Of a stretch of 64,000 nucleotides of DNA, positions 30,741 to 43,540 are shown piece after piece. The notes below the pieces were generated by a model. That model was not told where the DNA came from. It did no database searches and was given only the letters and a program-made list of their open reading frames with translations. The translations under genes were made by a program, and so were the position numbers. The DNA lies in NCBI GenBank assembly GCA_020284085.1, contig JACEVL010000498.1, forward strand, positions 862,001 to 926,000, written 5' to 3'. The DNA is from Aporrectodea caliginosa (lineage: Eukaryota; Annelida; Clitellata; Crassiclitellata; Lumbricidae). The stretch's first letter is position 1. The number at the start of each line of letters is the position of its first letter.

Positions 30741-32944
30741 TATAATAATCCAATAATAATAATAATAATAATAACCTGATGTAATAATAATAATAATAAT
30801 AATTAATAATAATGAATATGTATACCTAATAATAATAAAAATAATAATAATAATAGGGTATAAATCACGAATTCATGGAAATCACGGAAACCGTGAATTG
30901 CCGTGAATTTTGCCGTTTGCCGATTTTGCCTTTTCCCGTGATTTTCCGTGATTTTTTTACTTTTTCTACAAAAACACGTCAAAAACGACGCCCAAAAAAA
31001 TGAGCAGTGTACGGGCCCTATAGTCACAGTTTTACCAGAAATTTGATGCATTCACCATGCCAAAAAATCGTAGTAAATTAGGCCTAAACTATAGTTTTGC
31101 CAGAAATAAAAAATTCTGAAATTGTATGCATTCACCATGCCACAAAACGTAGGCCTAATTTGTACCTTGAGCAGTGTATGCCATATGACCAATTTTCTCA
31201 CCAGTTGCATACTTTCCGCCAAAGATGATAAATTTCTAATCTCTAGGCCTAGTTTGCTCGCCAGACAGGTTATTGTCATACGTAGAAGCGCAAATATAAT
31301 TAATTAGGTTTATCAATTGTGTTTGAGATAAGGTGCCCACTATAATTATTATTAAACCATGATGCAGCCTACACAAAAAAAGTCATAGAAATAATTACAC
31401 ATTAAAGATTAGCCTATAACAATAAATTGCTGCTACTCAGTAGGCTATATCATGGAGACGAGAGCTAGGCCTATTCGATAACACTCCCTACAACCGTTGA
31501 GATAGATAGCGACGGTTATAATAATAGGCTAGGCTACTTGACTAAATATTCACAAAACTGCAGACGAAACATTAAACACTTTTAAAGAAAATATAAACCC
31601 TTTGTATAATAAATTTGGCGACGTTGCCAGTTTAACCAATTATCGCTCATCATATTTTGTAGACATTTTGTAAGTTTGTAGCAACTTCAAATCTTTCGAG
31701 CGCCATCGCTTCTTACTCTTTGGGTTGACTCGTGATGACGACTGTTTCTGATAACCCAATATTATCATTTGAGTTGTTGCTCTGTTTGTTGCCATCGTCG
31801 TCGTCTGGACAACAGTCCGGGCAACAGCAACACAAACATTTTTTCAGACAGGAACAGCTCTTACAAAGCACACAGCAGCAAAGGCACATCTACAACCACA
31901 AAATAGGTTTAATCTATTAATCATTATTAAATAGGCTAATGATAAAAATTGCCCCCCCCCAGGACTTACTAAGTCGTTCCAAACTGGTCCCTTCTGCTCA
32001 AAGGCTGTTATCCTGATTCGTTGACTGTCTGCCTGCCTGACTCTCTGGATTTTGACCCTCTGCCTTTTCGATTCTGTTTTGATTAAGCGCCTGTGAATAA
32101 GCTTGTTCCCGCGACTTCGCTTTTGTGGGCGCTCTAGAAATATCGAGTTTACGATTACGATTACGATTTCGTCTGACATCCTGATTCACCTAAGTCTGGC
32201 ACGTTAATCTCAATTTATTCATTCGTTCATAGAATCCCACGTCTTTCCATTTCTGTCAACATGCACATATAGGCCTACCCTACAGCTCGTCGTAATACGT
32301 CTTCCATCTCCCTTTATCTCTGATCTGTCAGGAAATCGCTTCTCCAATCTGAATGGATGTCATTTGAATTAGTACTATAGCCTACGAATAGACCTACTTC
32401 GTTGTGTATCGTGTAATCGTGTTACTGTTCAGTTTCAGTGTAGTGAAGAAGCGAGTTAACTGCACATACCTTGCTTTCAAAATTTCTTTTACACTATTTT
32501 GGCTTGTATGAGGAAATGCTTAAGCCTTAGGCCCTAAGACAATGCGGTTGACCAACACGTGTAGGCCTACTCATGCTATTAGCTGACAAACTCCAGTCTA
32601 CGCTGACTTGGAAAACGAATTATCTATAGGCGACTTCAGAACCTTATCTTTTCTGATATGGGGTCGATTGAGCAGATAATCGTTCGGGCAAAGTCTAAAC
32701 ATTCGCCGCAACAGTAATTAATTGGTTTCTATAGGCCTGCAGGACTCACCAGGAAGTTTGGTCCTCTGATAGGTGAAAATGAGGCCTAATGCTGGCTACG
32801 GGCAAAGATATCGCACTTCAATTATTTGCTCATAATTGCAAGTAAGCCTACGTAGTAACGTAAGCCTATGTGTAGGCCTAGGCCTATATGTGCGCGCGTG
32901 TAGGCCTATATATAAATATTATATACAAGCACTTGCGTGTTTTG

Positions 32945-33003
<59 letters not shown>

Positions 33004-33211
33004 GTTTGTATATTTGTGTGTATGCATGCTCTTGTACTGAAAGACCTGAATCCCGAACGCTTGGTCTATTTTGTATCTATGTCATTATGTGAAAGACACG
33101 CTTGTTTTGGCTTTGCGCTAAGCCTAACGCATTTGTGTCTATATCCTTTATTCTTCTGCATAAAGGTGCACTAACCAACAACGCAGAAACATGCGTGGTT
33201 TGTATTTAAGG
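29397..33211. other. Downstream of ZIP copy 2, no clear gene
   Basis: AT-rich with an AATA-type microsatellite (30708-30860), a (TA)n tract (32949-33001) and many TAGGCCTA octamers. At 30248 AAAATGGCC opens a 14-codon frame and TG|GTAAGT follows at 30352; this could be a 5'-UTR exon of an unseen gene, but nothing joins to it. Confidence 0.4.
31985..32170 (+). mobile_element. SINE tail (family D)
   Basis: AAGCGCCTGTGAATAAGCTTG, CTTCGCTTTTGTGGGCGCTC and a closing ATTACGATTACGATT match 60380-60490. Confidence 0.5.
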
Positions 33212-35842
33212 TAGGGGAGACCGGGGCAGGAGTGGCATGGTGGGTAAGAGTGGCACCCCATACTAGCCAGAAAACGGCCACCATTGTAGAATCTTTACCT
33301 TGCGTTTTAATAAGCCGGTTTGATGCGATACACAATGGAAACTATATTCTGCAGAAGAGCTGTCACAATTATTTTTGTTTCAATTTTTAAGATTTTCGTC
33401 TAATTTGAGTTTTTTAAAGGCGATCTTTGATCAGCCCCTACTTTTTTAATAGAAGGTAAGGCACTGTTTGTATTGCGTTATTTATAAGATCTAATATGCT
33501 TCTTTTAAATCGAACATTATCGTACGTCACATCTTAATCCTTTCATAACGAAAAGAATCGCTAAGGCGAGGCATAGCTATGGGGCAAAAGAGGCACACCA
33601 TATGCCGTTTTTGCCCCACGACATGTCACTTTTGCCCCTGAACATGGGGCAAGAGTGGCACTTTTGACATTTGCCATTATATTTTTCCTACATTATTTAT
33701 AGTTGCTCCTTAAATTAACTTTAACAATTAAGAATATCTGAAACTGTATTCAGTCCATGAAAGCAGTAACAGTATAGCTTACGTGCACAAGAAGCCTCCG
33801 CATCACGAGATACCACAATGCCACATCCAGAAGCTCTAACAAGCTACATACATGTGTCAACCACATTCACTACCACAAATAAAACTTGTCTAAACAAGCT
33901 AAGTACATCAAAGGCTACTCTTCAAGCCAGAACTTCAAATGTGACCGCAACAACATTTGGATTGGGCCAACGCCATAAACGCAGAATTCAACCTGAGGTT
34001 TGCAAATGCTGAAATACTGATGGGATATCATAGCCGAAAGCAAAGGCTAATACCAACTCGCGTCGCAGCAAGAAGTATCCAGGTTATCGACCGCCAACCT
34101 CCGTGCATCTTAGACCAGCATTACCACGTGCTCCATCATGGCATAACCGAAATCTGCGAAAATCACCAACAGACTTTCTGTTGGACATCCAGTCACAACA
34201 GGCCGATACACGTTAGCTAAACCAGCCCGCAATCGATATGGAACTTGCCTGCTCATCCGAGCCTGTCAGTATTCCAGAACTCCGCTAATCGACGTAGAAC
34301 TCACCTGCTCATCTGAAAATTCCAACAAACTTGAAGATGAGCCAAATCAGCCAACGTATTGTTGCAGAAGTCGCACATTTAGCTGGACTTTCCTGCAGGT
34401 CTATCTATAAGTAATTCCCTGATCTCTGAGATACATAAATAATTAATTAATTAATATTTATTATACAATGAACTAATGTAACTTATACTTTGCCACATTG
34501 CCTCCAATTTTTCTGCTATTTAACAATGCTAATTACTAGATACACCTATATTTAAACTAAAAATAAATAATTGTAGGCCTATAGCTTCATTGCAGAGCCT
34601 ATCGATGATGATGAAACGAACCAGCCGTACTTCGATACAAGTCCGGTAACGATGCTGAGCTGCACAAATACGACAAAAGCACCATGCCCAATAGCCATTT
34701 ATATAGCGCTTCCACTCAGAGGCGCTCCCGAGCGCGGACACTGAATCGGAGTTTCACGCCGAAGCGCATGAGCAATTGCGAGTGAAGGACTTGCCCAGGG
34801 TCCCTACGCGGCGGCTTGAGGTAGATTCGAACCCGCAACCCTTCGGCTGCAAGGCACGAAACATACCCCTTGAGGTGGATTCGAACCCGCAACCCTCCGG
34901 CTGCAAGGCACCGAACATACCCCTACACCACCGCGCCCCCAATGTGTCAGTGCTGGACATCAGTACTTATCCGCACATCCGCACACAGAACGCGAAGCAG
35001 GGCGCAAACGCAAAGGGGATAGCTTGTTCGTGCTAACGAGTACGCTTTACAAAATAATGCTAGAGGATAAGAAGCAATATGTTAAGAGGACGCTCATGAA
35101 GAAACTTAATCTGCAAGAGAATGATAAGAACCAGAAGCAGAGGAGCCAGAAGCAGGAGAAACAGAATCAGCAGCAGCAGCAAAATAGAAGGAGAAACAGA
35201 TGCAGTAGAAACAGAAGCAGAACCACCAGCAGAAAAAAGAGAAGCAGAGCCAGCAGAAGAAACAGAAGCAGAACCAGCAACAGAAGAGTACCGTACTATT
35301 AAGAAATACAGAGCGGAAAGTGTCACCAATTTCTGCTGTATTTATTGCAGAGAGCTTTACAGCGACCCACCCGAAGAAACTTTTATTCAATGCTTAGCAT
35401 GCAAATACTGGTGCCATGAAAGCTGCGCCCCTATTGAGCCCGGCGACAAGCAATTTAAATGTGATAACTGTCGTTAACCACAATTTTTTCTTACTTTGAT
35501 CATAAATACGACTGGCAGTTTTAATTGACTTTTCGTTACTGTTGTTAACTGTCAAATAAATAGTTAAGATAGCCTAGCTACCATTGGTCATGCCTCCATG
35601 TCAAACTTGCCCCAGGATATGCCACTCTTGCCCTAAGTGTTGGGGCAAGAGTGTCAAAATTATCTGGTTGTGTTTTGCACGTTTTGCAAAATATGTTACC
35701 ATATAGAGTCAATTTTAAAGGTTTTTCTGTTAGGCTTATGAGTTGCCTACATGCCTATGAAAAATTGTGGCATTATGTTATATATTTTCGGAAATATAAC
35801 AGGTTTTCTAAAAAGGTGCCTCTCTTGCCCCAGTCTCCCCTA
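33212..35842 (+). mobile_element. Decayed pogo-like DNA transposon, 2.6 kb
   Basis: Ends are inverted: TAGGGGAGACCGGGGCAGGA at 33212 and the complement of TAGGGGAGACTGGGGCAAGA at 35842, with TA at both borders as expected for Tc1/mariner/pogo insertions. Further GGGGCAAGAGTGGCA repeats lie inside both ends. The only long frame (35121-35477) ends in CCIYC, CLACKYWCHESC and CDNC, a PHD-type C4HC3 finger like those at the C-terminus of some pogo-type transposases. The transposase core is not readable: 33818-34220 holds only short broken frames. A SINE sits inside (34695-34945). Confidence 0.65.
34695..34945 (-). mobile_element. SINE family B copy with duplicated head
   Basis: Minus strand. The tRNA-like head (GGTTGCGGGTTCGAATC, CCTTGCAGCC) occurs twice in tandem, at about 34815-34872 and 34873-34930, followed by the GGTCCCTACGCGG core on the plus strand. 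Nested inside the pogo-like element 33212-35842. Confidence 0.65.
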
Positions 35843-35938
35843 TAAAGGCATCTATACAGTTACAAGCTGATGATTTATATAGCACCGTTTAAACAATGCA
35901 CAGGCATCAATCGATGGTTAAGTCGACCTTGGCCTATT

Positions 35939-36411
35939 GGGCCGTCCATAAATGACGTCACGCAATTTTGGCCGATTTTGAACCGCCCCCTCCCCCTCGT
36001 CACACTTCGTCACAAAAGTAACACCCCTTGAAAAATGACGTCACAAAGCTCTGACCCCCACCTAAAACCAACTTTCTATGGCAAAGCAAAATGCTCCTTC
36101 ATGGAGCAAATAGGCAGAACATGCATGTCTTAAAATCTAACGGTGACCAAATATTGAAATAATTAGAAAATTATTAAAAATGGTGCCCGTATGCATAAAA
36201 ATAATAAAAAAAATAACGAAAATTTAATACTCAAAATTAGTGCTGTTATTATTAAAATTAAATTGTTGTTATTTGTTAAATTTAATTACATAGACCTGAT
36301 GTGACGTCACATTTCTCCAACCCCAACCCCATGTCACACATCGTCACAAATTTCCGACCCCCGACCCCTAGGTGCGTGACGTCATTTATGGACGCTTTTA
36401 TGGACGGCCCC
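35939..36411. mobile_element. MITE with GGGCCGTCCATAAATGACGT ends
   Basis: Left end GGGCCGTCCATAAATGACGTC, right end the complement (GACGTCATTTATGGACG...GGACGGCCCC). The right end has an 11-base internal duplication of TTTTATGGACG. The middle is AT-rich with no frame. The target duplication is not clear. A similar end sequence is known in MITEs of many animals. Confidence 0.75.
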
Positions 36412-36736
36412 TATACTTCAACTATTTTGATGTCCAATAGCTATTCAATTAGCCTAGCATCGACCTAGTGTTGGGTCATTGCTTACGCAAGGCAGGTGTT
36501 ATGTTAACTTAAGCATGTGTGAACAAGTTAAAAGATCTTAATTATTCTCAAGGAGATGCACATTCAATTCAGCTGTGCACACGGTTTTAACATTACGTCG
36601 ATTTTACAGTAGGCGTGACGCCTGACGTGTTGGCGAGGTTTTATTGGACTGGAAATAATGCTGTAGCTCCACTGTTTACTCGCTACCAATAATCTGCAAC
36701 TCAGCTCGTGCGACTGGCCATTGTCCATTGTCTAGC

Positions 36737-36800
36737 ATGTCGCTTTTATTTGGAAACAAAAGAGCGCGCCGTCCGAAAACGATACGACCGATCGATACGG
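36737..36800 (+). other. Possible first coding exon, unassigned
   Basis: ATG at 36737 opens MSLLFGNKRARRPKTIRPID and runs in frame to a donor-like GG|GTAATT after 36800 (phase 1). The stretch is richer in CG than its surroundings, with an inverted CCAAT (ATTGG) near 36643. Its phase does not join directly to the exon at 37869, whose frame is closed just upstream, so another exon would be needed. It could belong to an unseen gene or be chance. Confidence 0.3.
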
Positions 36801-37868
36801 GTAATTATTGTTAGGCTCTATTGTTATCGATGTTAGTGTTGGCCTACCTACCGTTGCCAGCGCTTGCAATGGCTTGGTCTCCTGAAAGATCGCTTGGCGC
36901 CAGCGCTGCCTCTACCATGAATAATTATTTGTTCTAAGCGTTGTAGTTTGGTGCATCTAACAGCAGCAACGCGATCATTCGAGCTTCAAACGTAACAGGT
37001 GTGTAAAAGCGATCAGTTACAGGTTTACACGGACCTACCTACAAGGCATAATATTGCTCCAAACCGAATAATATTCTCTACACTGTGTACGTAGTCTTCA
37101 ATATACAACTGCGCCATAAGCGAGCAGGTAAGCATAACACTAAATACTGCGATTCTTGATATAAAATTAGGAAGTAACCGGGTGGCTTTAACAAACGAGG
37201 TGTTAGAAGAAGCGGTAAACATCACCAACACGTACGGTATAATTACCATTGACTGTCAGTCAGAAGTCGACCGTTTGTTTGCTTAAAGTAGCAAAGATTA
37301 ATTCATTCATTCATTCATTCAGTGGACTTTATATATAGCGCCCCTCCAAGATAACCTACAATCCTACATGTACTCAGATCTCGAGGCGCTGATGGAACCT
37401 TTCCGTTAAAACGATTACCAAGAGAGCCTAAATCTTAGCACAGCAAATAAGTGATTTTAATTGTCTCCAGGAATGTCATTTCAATTTTTTTGTGGGGAAA
37501 AAATTCTTCAGAGGTGGGGCAAAACTTGGCCAGCTGTTAAGTTTTGTATTTAACCTACATGTGCAAACCTGTGGTTAAATGAACTAATACGTCTTCTTCT
37601 TCTTGTTGTTGTTGTATCTTACTATGTTTGATTTTATGCTGTCCTAGGCTCCTAGTGATGAATAAAGATAATTATATTATTTCATCATAATATGATGCAC
37701 TGACATGCATATAAATAGTTGATTTTTCCGTCAAATTCAGGGGGCATTCCCCGCCCATCCCAATGACGTCCCCGATTGTCTCCCCGTATAAGAAAAGCTT
37801 AGTCGTTCTTTTCAAACAAAATGATAGGCTACCTTTGTTAATTGGAGGATTCCGACTCGCCAGAGGAA

Positions 37869-40516
37869 ATGTCTTCCTCACAGTTTCTTCCTCTTTATCC
37901 GTCTCCGGATCCCCGCTCCTCGCCGCGGGTGATGATGGCCAAACCTTGGAACAACACTGGGGACATCAAGAATCAGAGGTTCAGAGGACCAGCGATTAAC
38001 TCCGATCCGCAACCAACACAGGTTCGATCTTCAGCATAATTATCTTCGTTTATTGATTCAGACTGACATGAACGCAGTATGATTACAATTCGTAGTATGA
38101 ACGGATGATCACAGGAATCGAATTTAACTGTTTGGCAGCCATGCAAGGCGCCCATCACGTCCTACTGTTCATTTTACCAACGCCATCTAGCGAATGAAAG
38201 GCTGAGTCGACCTTTGGGAGGGTAGCGGGAAGAGTTCCCGCGTCCGTGCTGCTCTTCGCGCCAGTGTTACCATTACCCTAAACACCCTCCCAGAATGCGA
38301 TTGCAGCTGTACTGGTTATACTAGGTCTACTTCAGTGTAAGAGTAGGTCACTGACCGAATAGACTGAGTGGTACATGGTATAGCCCAGTGGCTAGAGCTG
38401 CACTGGTTATACTACTAACGCAAATCATAAAACGTTCATCCCAGTAAGCTGCATCGGTTATAACGTACGCCCCATGCATCTCTGCGCGACAACACGTGCG
38501 GATCGCGGTTCGTCTTCCGATGCTGGCTCATTGCAGCCCTGATTTCAATCTTGGGTAGCACGGTCCGTACACGGAGCCTGTTTGGTTTCACATATCATAA
38601 CTTGTAATATAGCAATGGATTCAGCATTCATTTCTGCACAGAATGGTAGGCCTATATTTAGTTGTACATTATGTGAATGCACCTCGAAATTACATCACTT
38701 TTAACAACGGAACCCATTAATTAGCAATATTTTATATTATTGCGTACATTTTGTACTTTTTGGATAAACAAATATAAGATTATGTGTGTTTTGAAACTAA
38801 TCTATGTATAAAAAATACACACAATCATCCCTACACATGTTCATATAGTATAAATGTACATACATACATATATATCCATACATATTATATCGGTTTACGT
38901 GGTAAGGCTGTATTCAGCCATTTTCACACAGATTACGCGTATTATTATTTATTTTGATCACTTCCGGTTTTCATAAGACAAAGATGTAGGTATTAGAGCT
39001 GTACCGATTAAACGGTCATACGCGTAATCGGGCCGATTATTAGAACAATCGGCATAATCGGGTATCGGCAGAAATAATCGGTTAATCGGTGCCGATGTCA
39101 AAATTGTGTTATAATTTAATAATTTTACTTGAAATTTTGCATATTCCAATTCTTTTATCGATTTTCATCTATCGTGTTACGTTCCTTATGCATTAAAACA
39201 TATCGTTAACAACTTCCCAACTTCATTTAAACGTCCACCCTTATAGTTGTGACGATAGATTACTGGTTTATGTTTCGGAACCGAACATTTTGACTAAACA
39301 AATAATGAAATATTCGGTCTCATAATGGGTATTGGCAGTTTAATAATCGGCTATACGCGGTATCGGTATCGGCAATTTAATAATCGGCTATACGCGGTAT
39401 CGGCATAATCGGCAAAGATCGATATCGATACAGCTCTAGTAGGTATGCAAATGAAGCCCTGCATTCCTCTAAAGAATGGTATAATTGTTTCTCTTCTAGG
39501 AAGAATAGTCAATAAGCTATAGTCGAAAAACTAGGGGGTGGTATCCAAAATGTGCGCCAATGAATCTGCTACAGCTACCTAAATGCAAAAATTATATTCC
39601 ATATGGGAAATAAAATTATGCATAAAAACGTAGGGGTGGTAACCACCCCCTTGTAGCCCGAGGGTTAAATATCGTGGCACCCATTCAAATGGGCAGCGAT
39701 GGTGAAGGATCTCGCCCGGTCAATTCCTTTGTATAAATGAGCAGGGGAGAGGCCGTAGGTCGCTCTATAGGACGGTCCATACACGGGTACCTTAAATGGT
39801 GTGGCTCCCATTCAAATGCACTGGCGGCGCCAGGATTTCAGGTTTGGGGGGGCTAAAGCTCAAAAAACCTTCCCTTTTGTCCCCTCCTCGCTGTGATTTG
39901 CAGTGATTTCCCAATTTTGGGGGCTGAGCCGCAGTTAGGGGGATAAGCACCCCTAGCCCCCTGGCGCCGCCACTGTTCAAATGGGCAGCGATGGTGAAGG
40001 ATCTCGCCCGGTCAATACCTTAAAAAATTAGGAGGATAGGCCTAGAGGTCATACGCTCACTATGGGAACATTTACACTTGGTTGTATGATTGTTGCCAGT
40101 CGCGAGTGACCGTCGTCGACCTGTCCTCAGGTCCTCGCCTCTCCTCCTACAACCAGAACCCGGATCGTTTCAACCGGACGCTGCTCGAGACGCGCATGAA
40201 GGTCGTCAAAGCGATGGTCTACTCCTCGTACAAGGCCCTCGAGCGGGAGTTCGAGCTGGAGCAGCAGCGGGACGCCGAGCTGACCCAGAAGGAACAGGAG
40301 GCGATCCTTCGCAACAAGCAGAACATCCGGAGACAGCTCGTCCGTGGACAGGACCTCGATGAGGTCCAGACGTCCGTCGTCGGCTACGACTTCGCGTCCT
40401 CGCTGAACGCCGAGGCCGATCTCCAGATGGCGAAGAGCATGCTGGTCCTCGTTACGTCCGTCAAGGGAAACAGAGAACGCTACGAGGCCAGTCTCAAGGA
40501 GAGGCTGAAGTCCTGA
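37869..40516 (+). CDS. Uncharacterised 189-residue protein, two exons, helical C-terminus
   Basis: I do not recognise the family. Exon A 37869-38021 starts MSSSQFLPLYPSPDPR and is Ser/Pro-rich; an in-frame TAA lies at 37839 upstream, which supports the ATG. Donor CAG|GTTCGA. Exon B 40100-40516 has acceptor TTGCCAG, phase 0 on both sides, reading SRVTVVDLSSGPRLSSY and then a long charged helical stretch (ALEREFELEQQRDAELTQK) to LKERLKS and TGA. Exon B is much more GC-rich than the AT-rich flanks, which argues for coding. The 2.1-kb intron holds two hAT-type MITEs. A second acceptor at 40130 would give a shorter exon in another phase. Joining A to B is inference from phase only. Exon B alone is more certain than the pair. 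Confidence 0.55.
38994..39438. mobile_element. hAT-type MITE, 445 bp, perfect 8-bp target duplication
   Basis: TAGAGCTGTACCGATTA at the left and its near complement TATCGATACAGCTCTA at the right; flanked by GTAGGTAT on both sides (38986-38993, 39439-39446). Interior is repeats of AATCGG/CGGTATCGG. In the intron of the 37869-40516 gene. Confidence 0.85.
39660..40030 (+). repeat. Dispersed repeat with GGGCAGCGATGGTGAAGGATC
   Basis: GGGCAGCGATGGTGAAGGAT occurs at 39692-39711 and again at 39984-40003, separated by the GTCCATACACGGGTACCTTA segment and the MITE at 39819. A diverged copy is at 59640-59830 in the receptor gene. Confidence 0.55.
39819..39975. mobile_element. hAT-type MITE, 157 bp, perfect 8-bp target duplication
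   Basis: Ends CACTGGCGGCGCCAGG and CCTGGCGCCGCCACTG; flanked by TTCAAATG at 39811-39818 and 39976-39983. It interrupts a dispersed repeat whose uninterrupted copy reads CATTCAAATGGGCAGCGATG at 39685-39704. Confidence 0.88.
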
Positions 40517-42463
40517 GAGTGTGGGGAAGGGGGGTATAGAGGATAAAATCTGTACACAACTTTGGGGGGAGATTTTTCAAGGGTCTGATTTTTGCATTTT
40601 TTGAGGGGGAAAGATAGGCCCCAGTCAAAACTTTGGGGAACAGTCTCCCTCTGTGCCCCCGTGATTTACGCCACTCGGGAGACACGATGACAATGCACGC
40701 TACCTGTTGTTAACATAACATACTGTACACAAGCGATAATTTGCAAAGCACAGCTTCAAGAAAACTCACCATCCGCAGTGTTCCCTACCAAGCAGGGAGT
40801 TCCCACGATAAAACAAAACAGACTTCAAGCACTTGTGGAACAAGGAAAGTGACAGACTGATTAACTCACTTTTGATTTTAAAAGGAAGACTATTCCAGGA
40901 TACAGAATCAACAATTGATAGGGTAAACTGCGATAATAAATTCCTTAAGAGTTGCGGATTTGTCTCTCACACGATCTAACTATCAAGTACACCACTTTTC
41001 ATTCAATAGCAAACCTTTTTTAAAGTGCGTGCCAAAATGTCATTTTAAACATTTAAAAAATACTGTCTCGTGCCCCTCAAAATTTTGCAGTTTATAATTG
41101 CTTTTCTCAAGTAGGTTTTAATTAACAAAGCATAACAAATTTAATTTAAATAAATTATTTCAAAAATGGGTATTAAATAAAGTCTTTCATTAAAGAAAAT
41201 GTGGAATCCTCGAGTCGTTTGTATTTCTAAGTTTGAAATTTTGGGAGATGCTACAAATTCCGAGTCCTCTAAAGTTTGAATGTGTGCCACTTAGGGCAGG
41301 CATGCCATAGGTGCGCCACCTCTGGCTCGGTTGATCTACAGATGTATCCTGGAGTTGCTACATTGGTCAAGTAGTTGCAAAGTGCCAGAGAAATCCAATA
41401 TTTGTTCGGTTCCCACTTGGATGGGCTCCATCCAGGGTTATTGCAAAGAATACTCCAGACAATTTTGACCCTTTTATCTTATACGGCGTCTTACCCAATG
41501 ATAAAACAGTCAGGGGCAGAGACTTAGAGGAGAAAGTCCCCTGAAATCTGAGGTGGGGGATGGAGCTGCTTATATCCCCCAACATTTCAGAAATATTTCA
41601 TAAATATCAATATAAATTTCTACAGTGCTTGCCACTGTTTATGCTTTTATGATGTGAAAACTAAACCACAAAGTAGTATTAACTATCCAAAAGTTTAGTT
41701 CTACACAAAACAAATGTTTCAAAATATTTGTCCATATTAAAGTAAATCGTGTTTATTCTATCTAAAAATTCCCACAAGAAATAACTGTTAATCGTCTCGC
41801 TATTTGAAACATTTGTCATCAAAACTCTGCAATCAGCAAAACCTGAAGAACTACACAATCAGCTGTCTTTAACGAAACCAGTAAAACTCAATTTACTGAT
41901 GCATAAACTCGTCAAACGTTCCTCTGTTAAACTGCAGTCTGGAAAATACTAAACGAACGCAACAAATTCGATTCGTTAAAAGGAAGTTATCACTGATGTA
42001 CAAACGCATCTGCCAATGTAGCTGTTAATATAGCAACGTCGTTAACAGTTGAGTACAGCCAACATCAGTTCTTGTCCACAATAAAGCTCAATAGAAATCC
42101 TTCTCTTCAATAATCACTCTGAAACATACAAATAACAAGTTTCTAAACAAAAGATATTTAAATCTGTAAAACGATTTACGAGTCTCTAAAAACAGGCTTT
42201 GATCACTGCATTACTCAAGACAATCTTTCAGAGTTCCTTCTTAAAACATCATGTAGGCCTACAGTATGGACTCATTTGCGCTCCCAGTCCAAGCTCCATT
42301 CTGTTTAACACGAAGTCATTACTAAACAGACTGTATTGGTCAACGCGTCACGCAAGAACTTCAGTGTCACATTAAATATTATCATCATATTCGTTTATTT
42401 AACACAAAACTGTCGACAAAACGCAACAGAATACATGAGTTATTGAGAGTGGCAGTTTTTCAT
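40517..42463. other. No gene recognised
   Basis: AT-rich unique-looking sequence with only short frames. 40530-40680 has G-rich motifs and ACGCCACTCGG that may be a worn hAT-type MITE. Confidence 0.5.
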
Positions 42464-43260
42464 CTAATAGACGTTTTTGAAAAGCATGCGTGGAACGAAG
42501 ATCTTATTGTTCTTTGTTGTGAGTTCGAAGGGGTGAGGCCTGGGGCGTAGGTTATAGTTGCTAACAGACCGAGTGGAAAAGAGCCTGCGGAGGACATGGT
42601 TGTTATCTTGGATGATAGCAGAGAAGAGGGCTGCGTCAGCGGCTTCAGCCAGTTGGGTCGCGGTCGGGGCATCCTGAGGTAGAAAGCCTGCCCTCTTGAC
42701 CCGTCTCATGAGCCCCTCGACGCGATCAACTTCACTCGAGCTCATCAGGCCCCACCAGGCCGGGGACGCATACAGTAAACGCGCCAGAGTTGTGGCACGA
42801 GTGGTTAGATGTAAGGCCGGACCTTGTAGTCCGTGCTCGCGCAGCACTCGAAGAGCATAAAGAGATGATGCACATGATCTGACGGTCAGGTCAACATGCT
42901 CCGAGACCGTGAGGCGTTCCCCGATGGTGACACCCAGCATTTTGATGGATGTGGAGCGAGCTGCTCCTGTTACAGATGGCCGCAGGGCCAGGGATGGTCG
43001 TAATCGCCCCACCACTGCCATCTCTCGTGTCTTCGATTTGTTAATGTGCAGGTTTTTGCTTTTGGCCCACTCCTGCAGGTGTTGTAATTCCGGTTGTGCT
43101 GAGTCGATGTTATTAGAACCGATTAGCAGGTAGGTGTCATCAGCATATTTCTGCAGTTTGTTGACGTCATTAACCGGACGCAAGTCTGAGGTTCCCGTGA
43201 TGTACATCCCCGGGCCTCCAACAGAGCCCTGGACAACGCTCGCGTATTGGCTCTTTCAGC
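42464..43260 (-). mobile_element. 5'-truncated non-LTR retrotransposon, reverse transcriptase C-terminal half
   Basis: Minus-strand frame opens about 43250 with QYASVVQGSVGGPG, the usual QGS..GP motif of reverse transcriptases, then KYADDTYLLIGS (YADD catalytic motif), INKSKTREMAVV, a conserved thumb region, and ends YNLRPRPHPFEL..RMLFKNVY and a stop. The ending is typical of jockey/CR1-like elements. A stop just upstream of the QGS motif and lack of the N-terminal half show 5' truncation. Frame is otherwise intact over about 250 codons, so the insertion is fairly recent. Confidence 0.82.
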
Positions 43261-43540
43261 ATTACCCCTTTTGTGTACAGTTTGGTCTACATGTTGTATC
43301 CTAATACATCTCCCTCAAAATGACTTCATGTTGATGAGCCCACTATGTTTTTCCAAACTGTTGAGTTTGGAGTTCTGTCTGCCGTTAACTGTCTGTTAAC
43401 AGTTGAACACTTACAAGGTAACATATTGTAAAGAAAGCAGTAACATCAGATGAACAATTGTAGTTGCGAATACAAGCTTAGCACAATAATCAAACTGATT
43501 AATGATGAAGTATCGGGTTAAATTATGAAGACCTGTACAC

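Noticed and set aside
37025..37249. 74-residue minus-strand frame with hydrophobic segments
   Set aside because: No homology recognised, no matching downstream exon, and it overlaps a possible plus-strand promoter region.
37763..37999. Alternative frame across exon A of the 37869 gene
   Set aside because: Open but low in codon-like character; the other frame has an upstream stop, an ATG and phase agreement with exon B.
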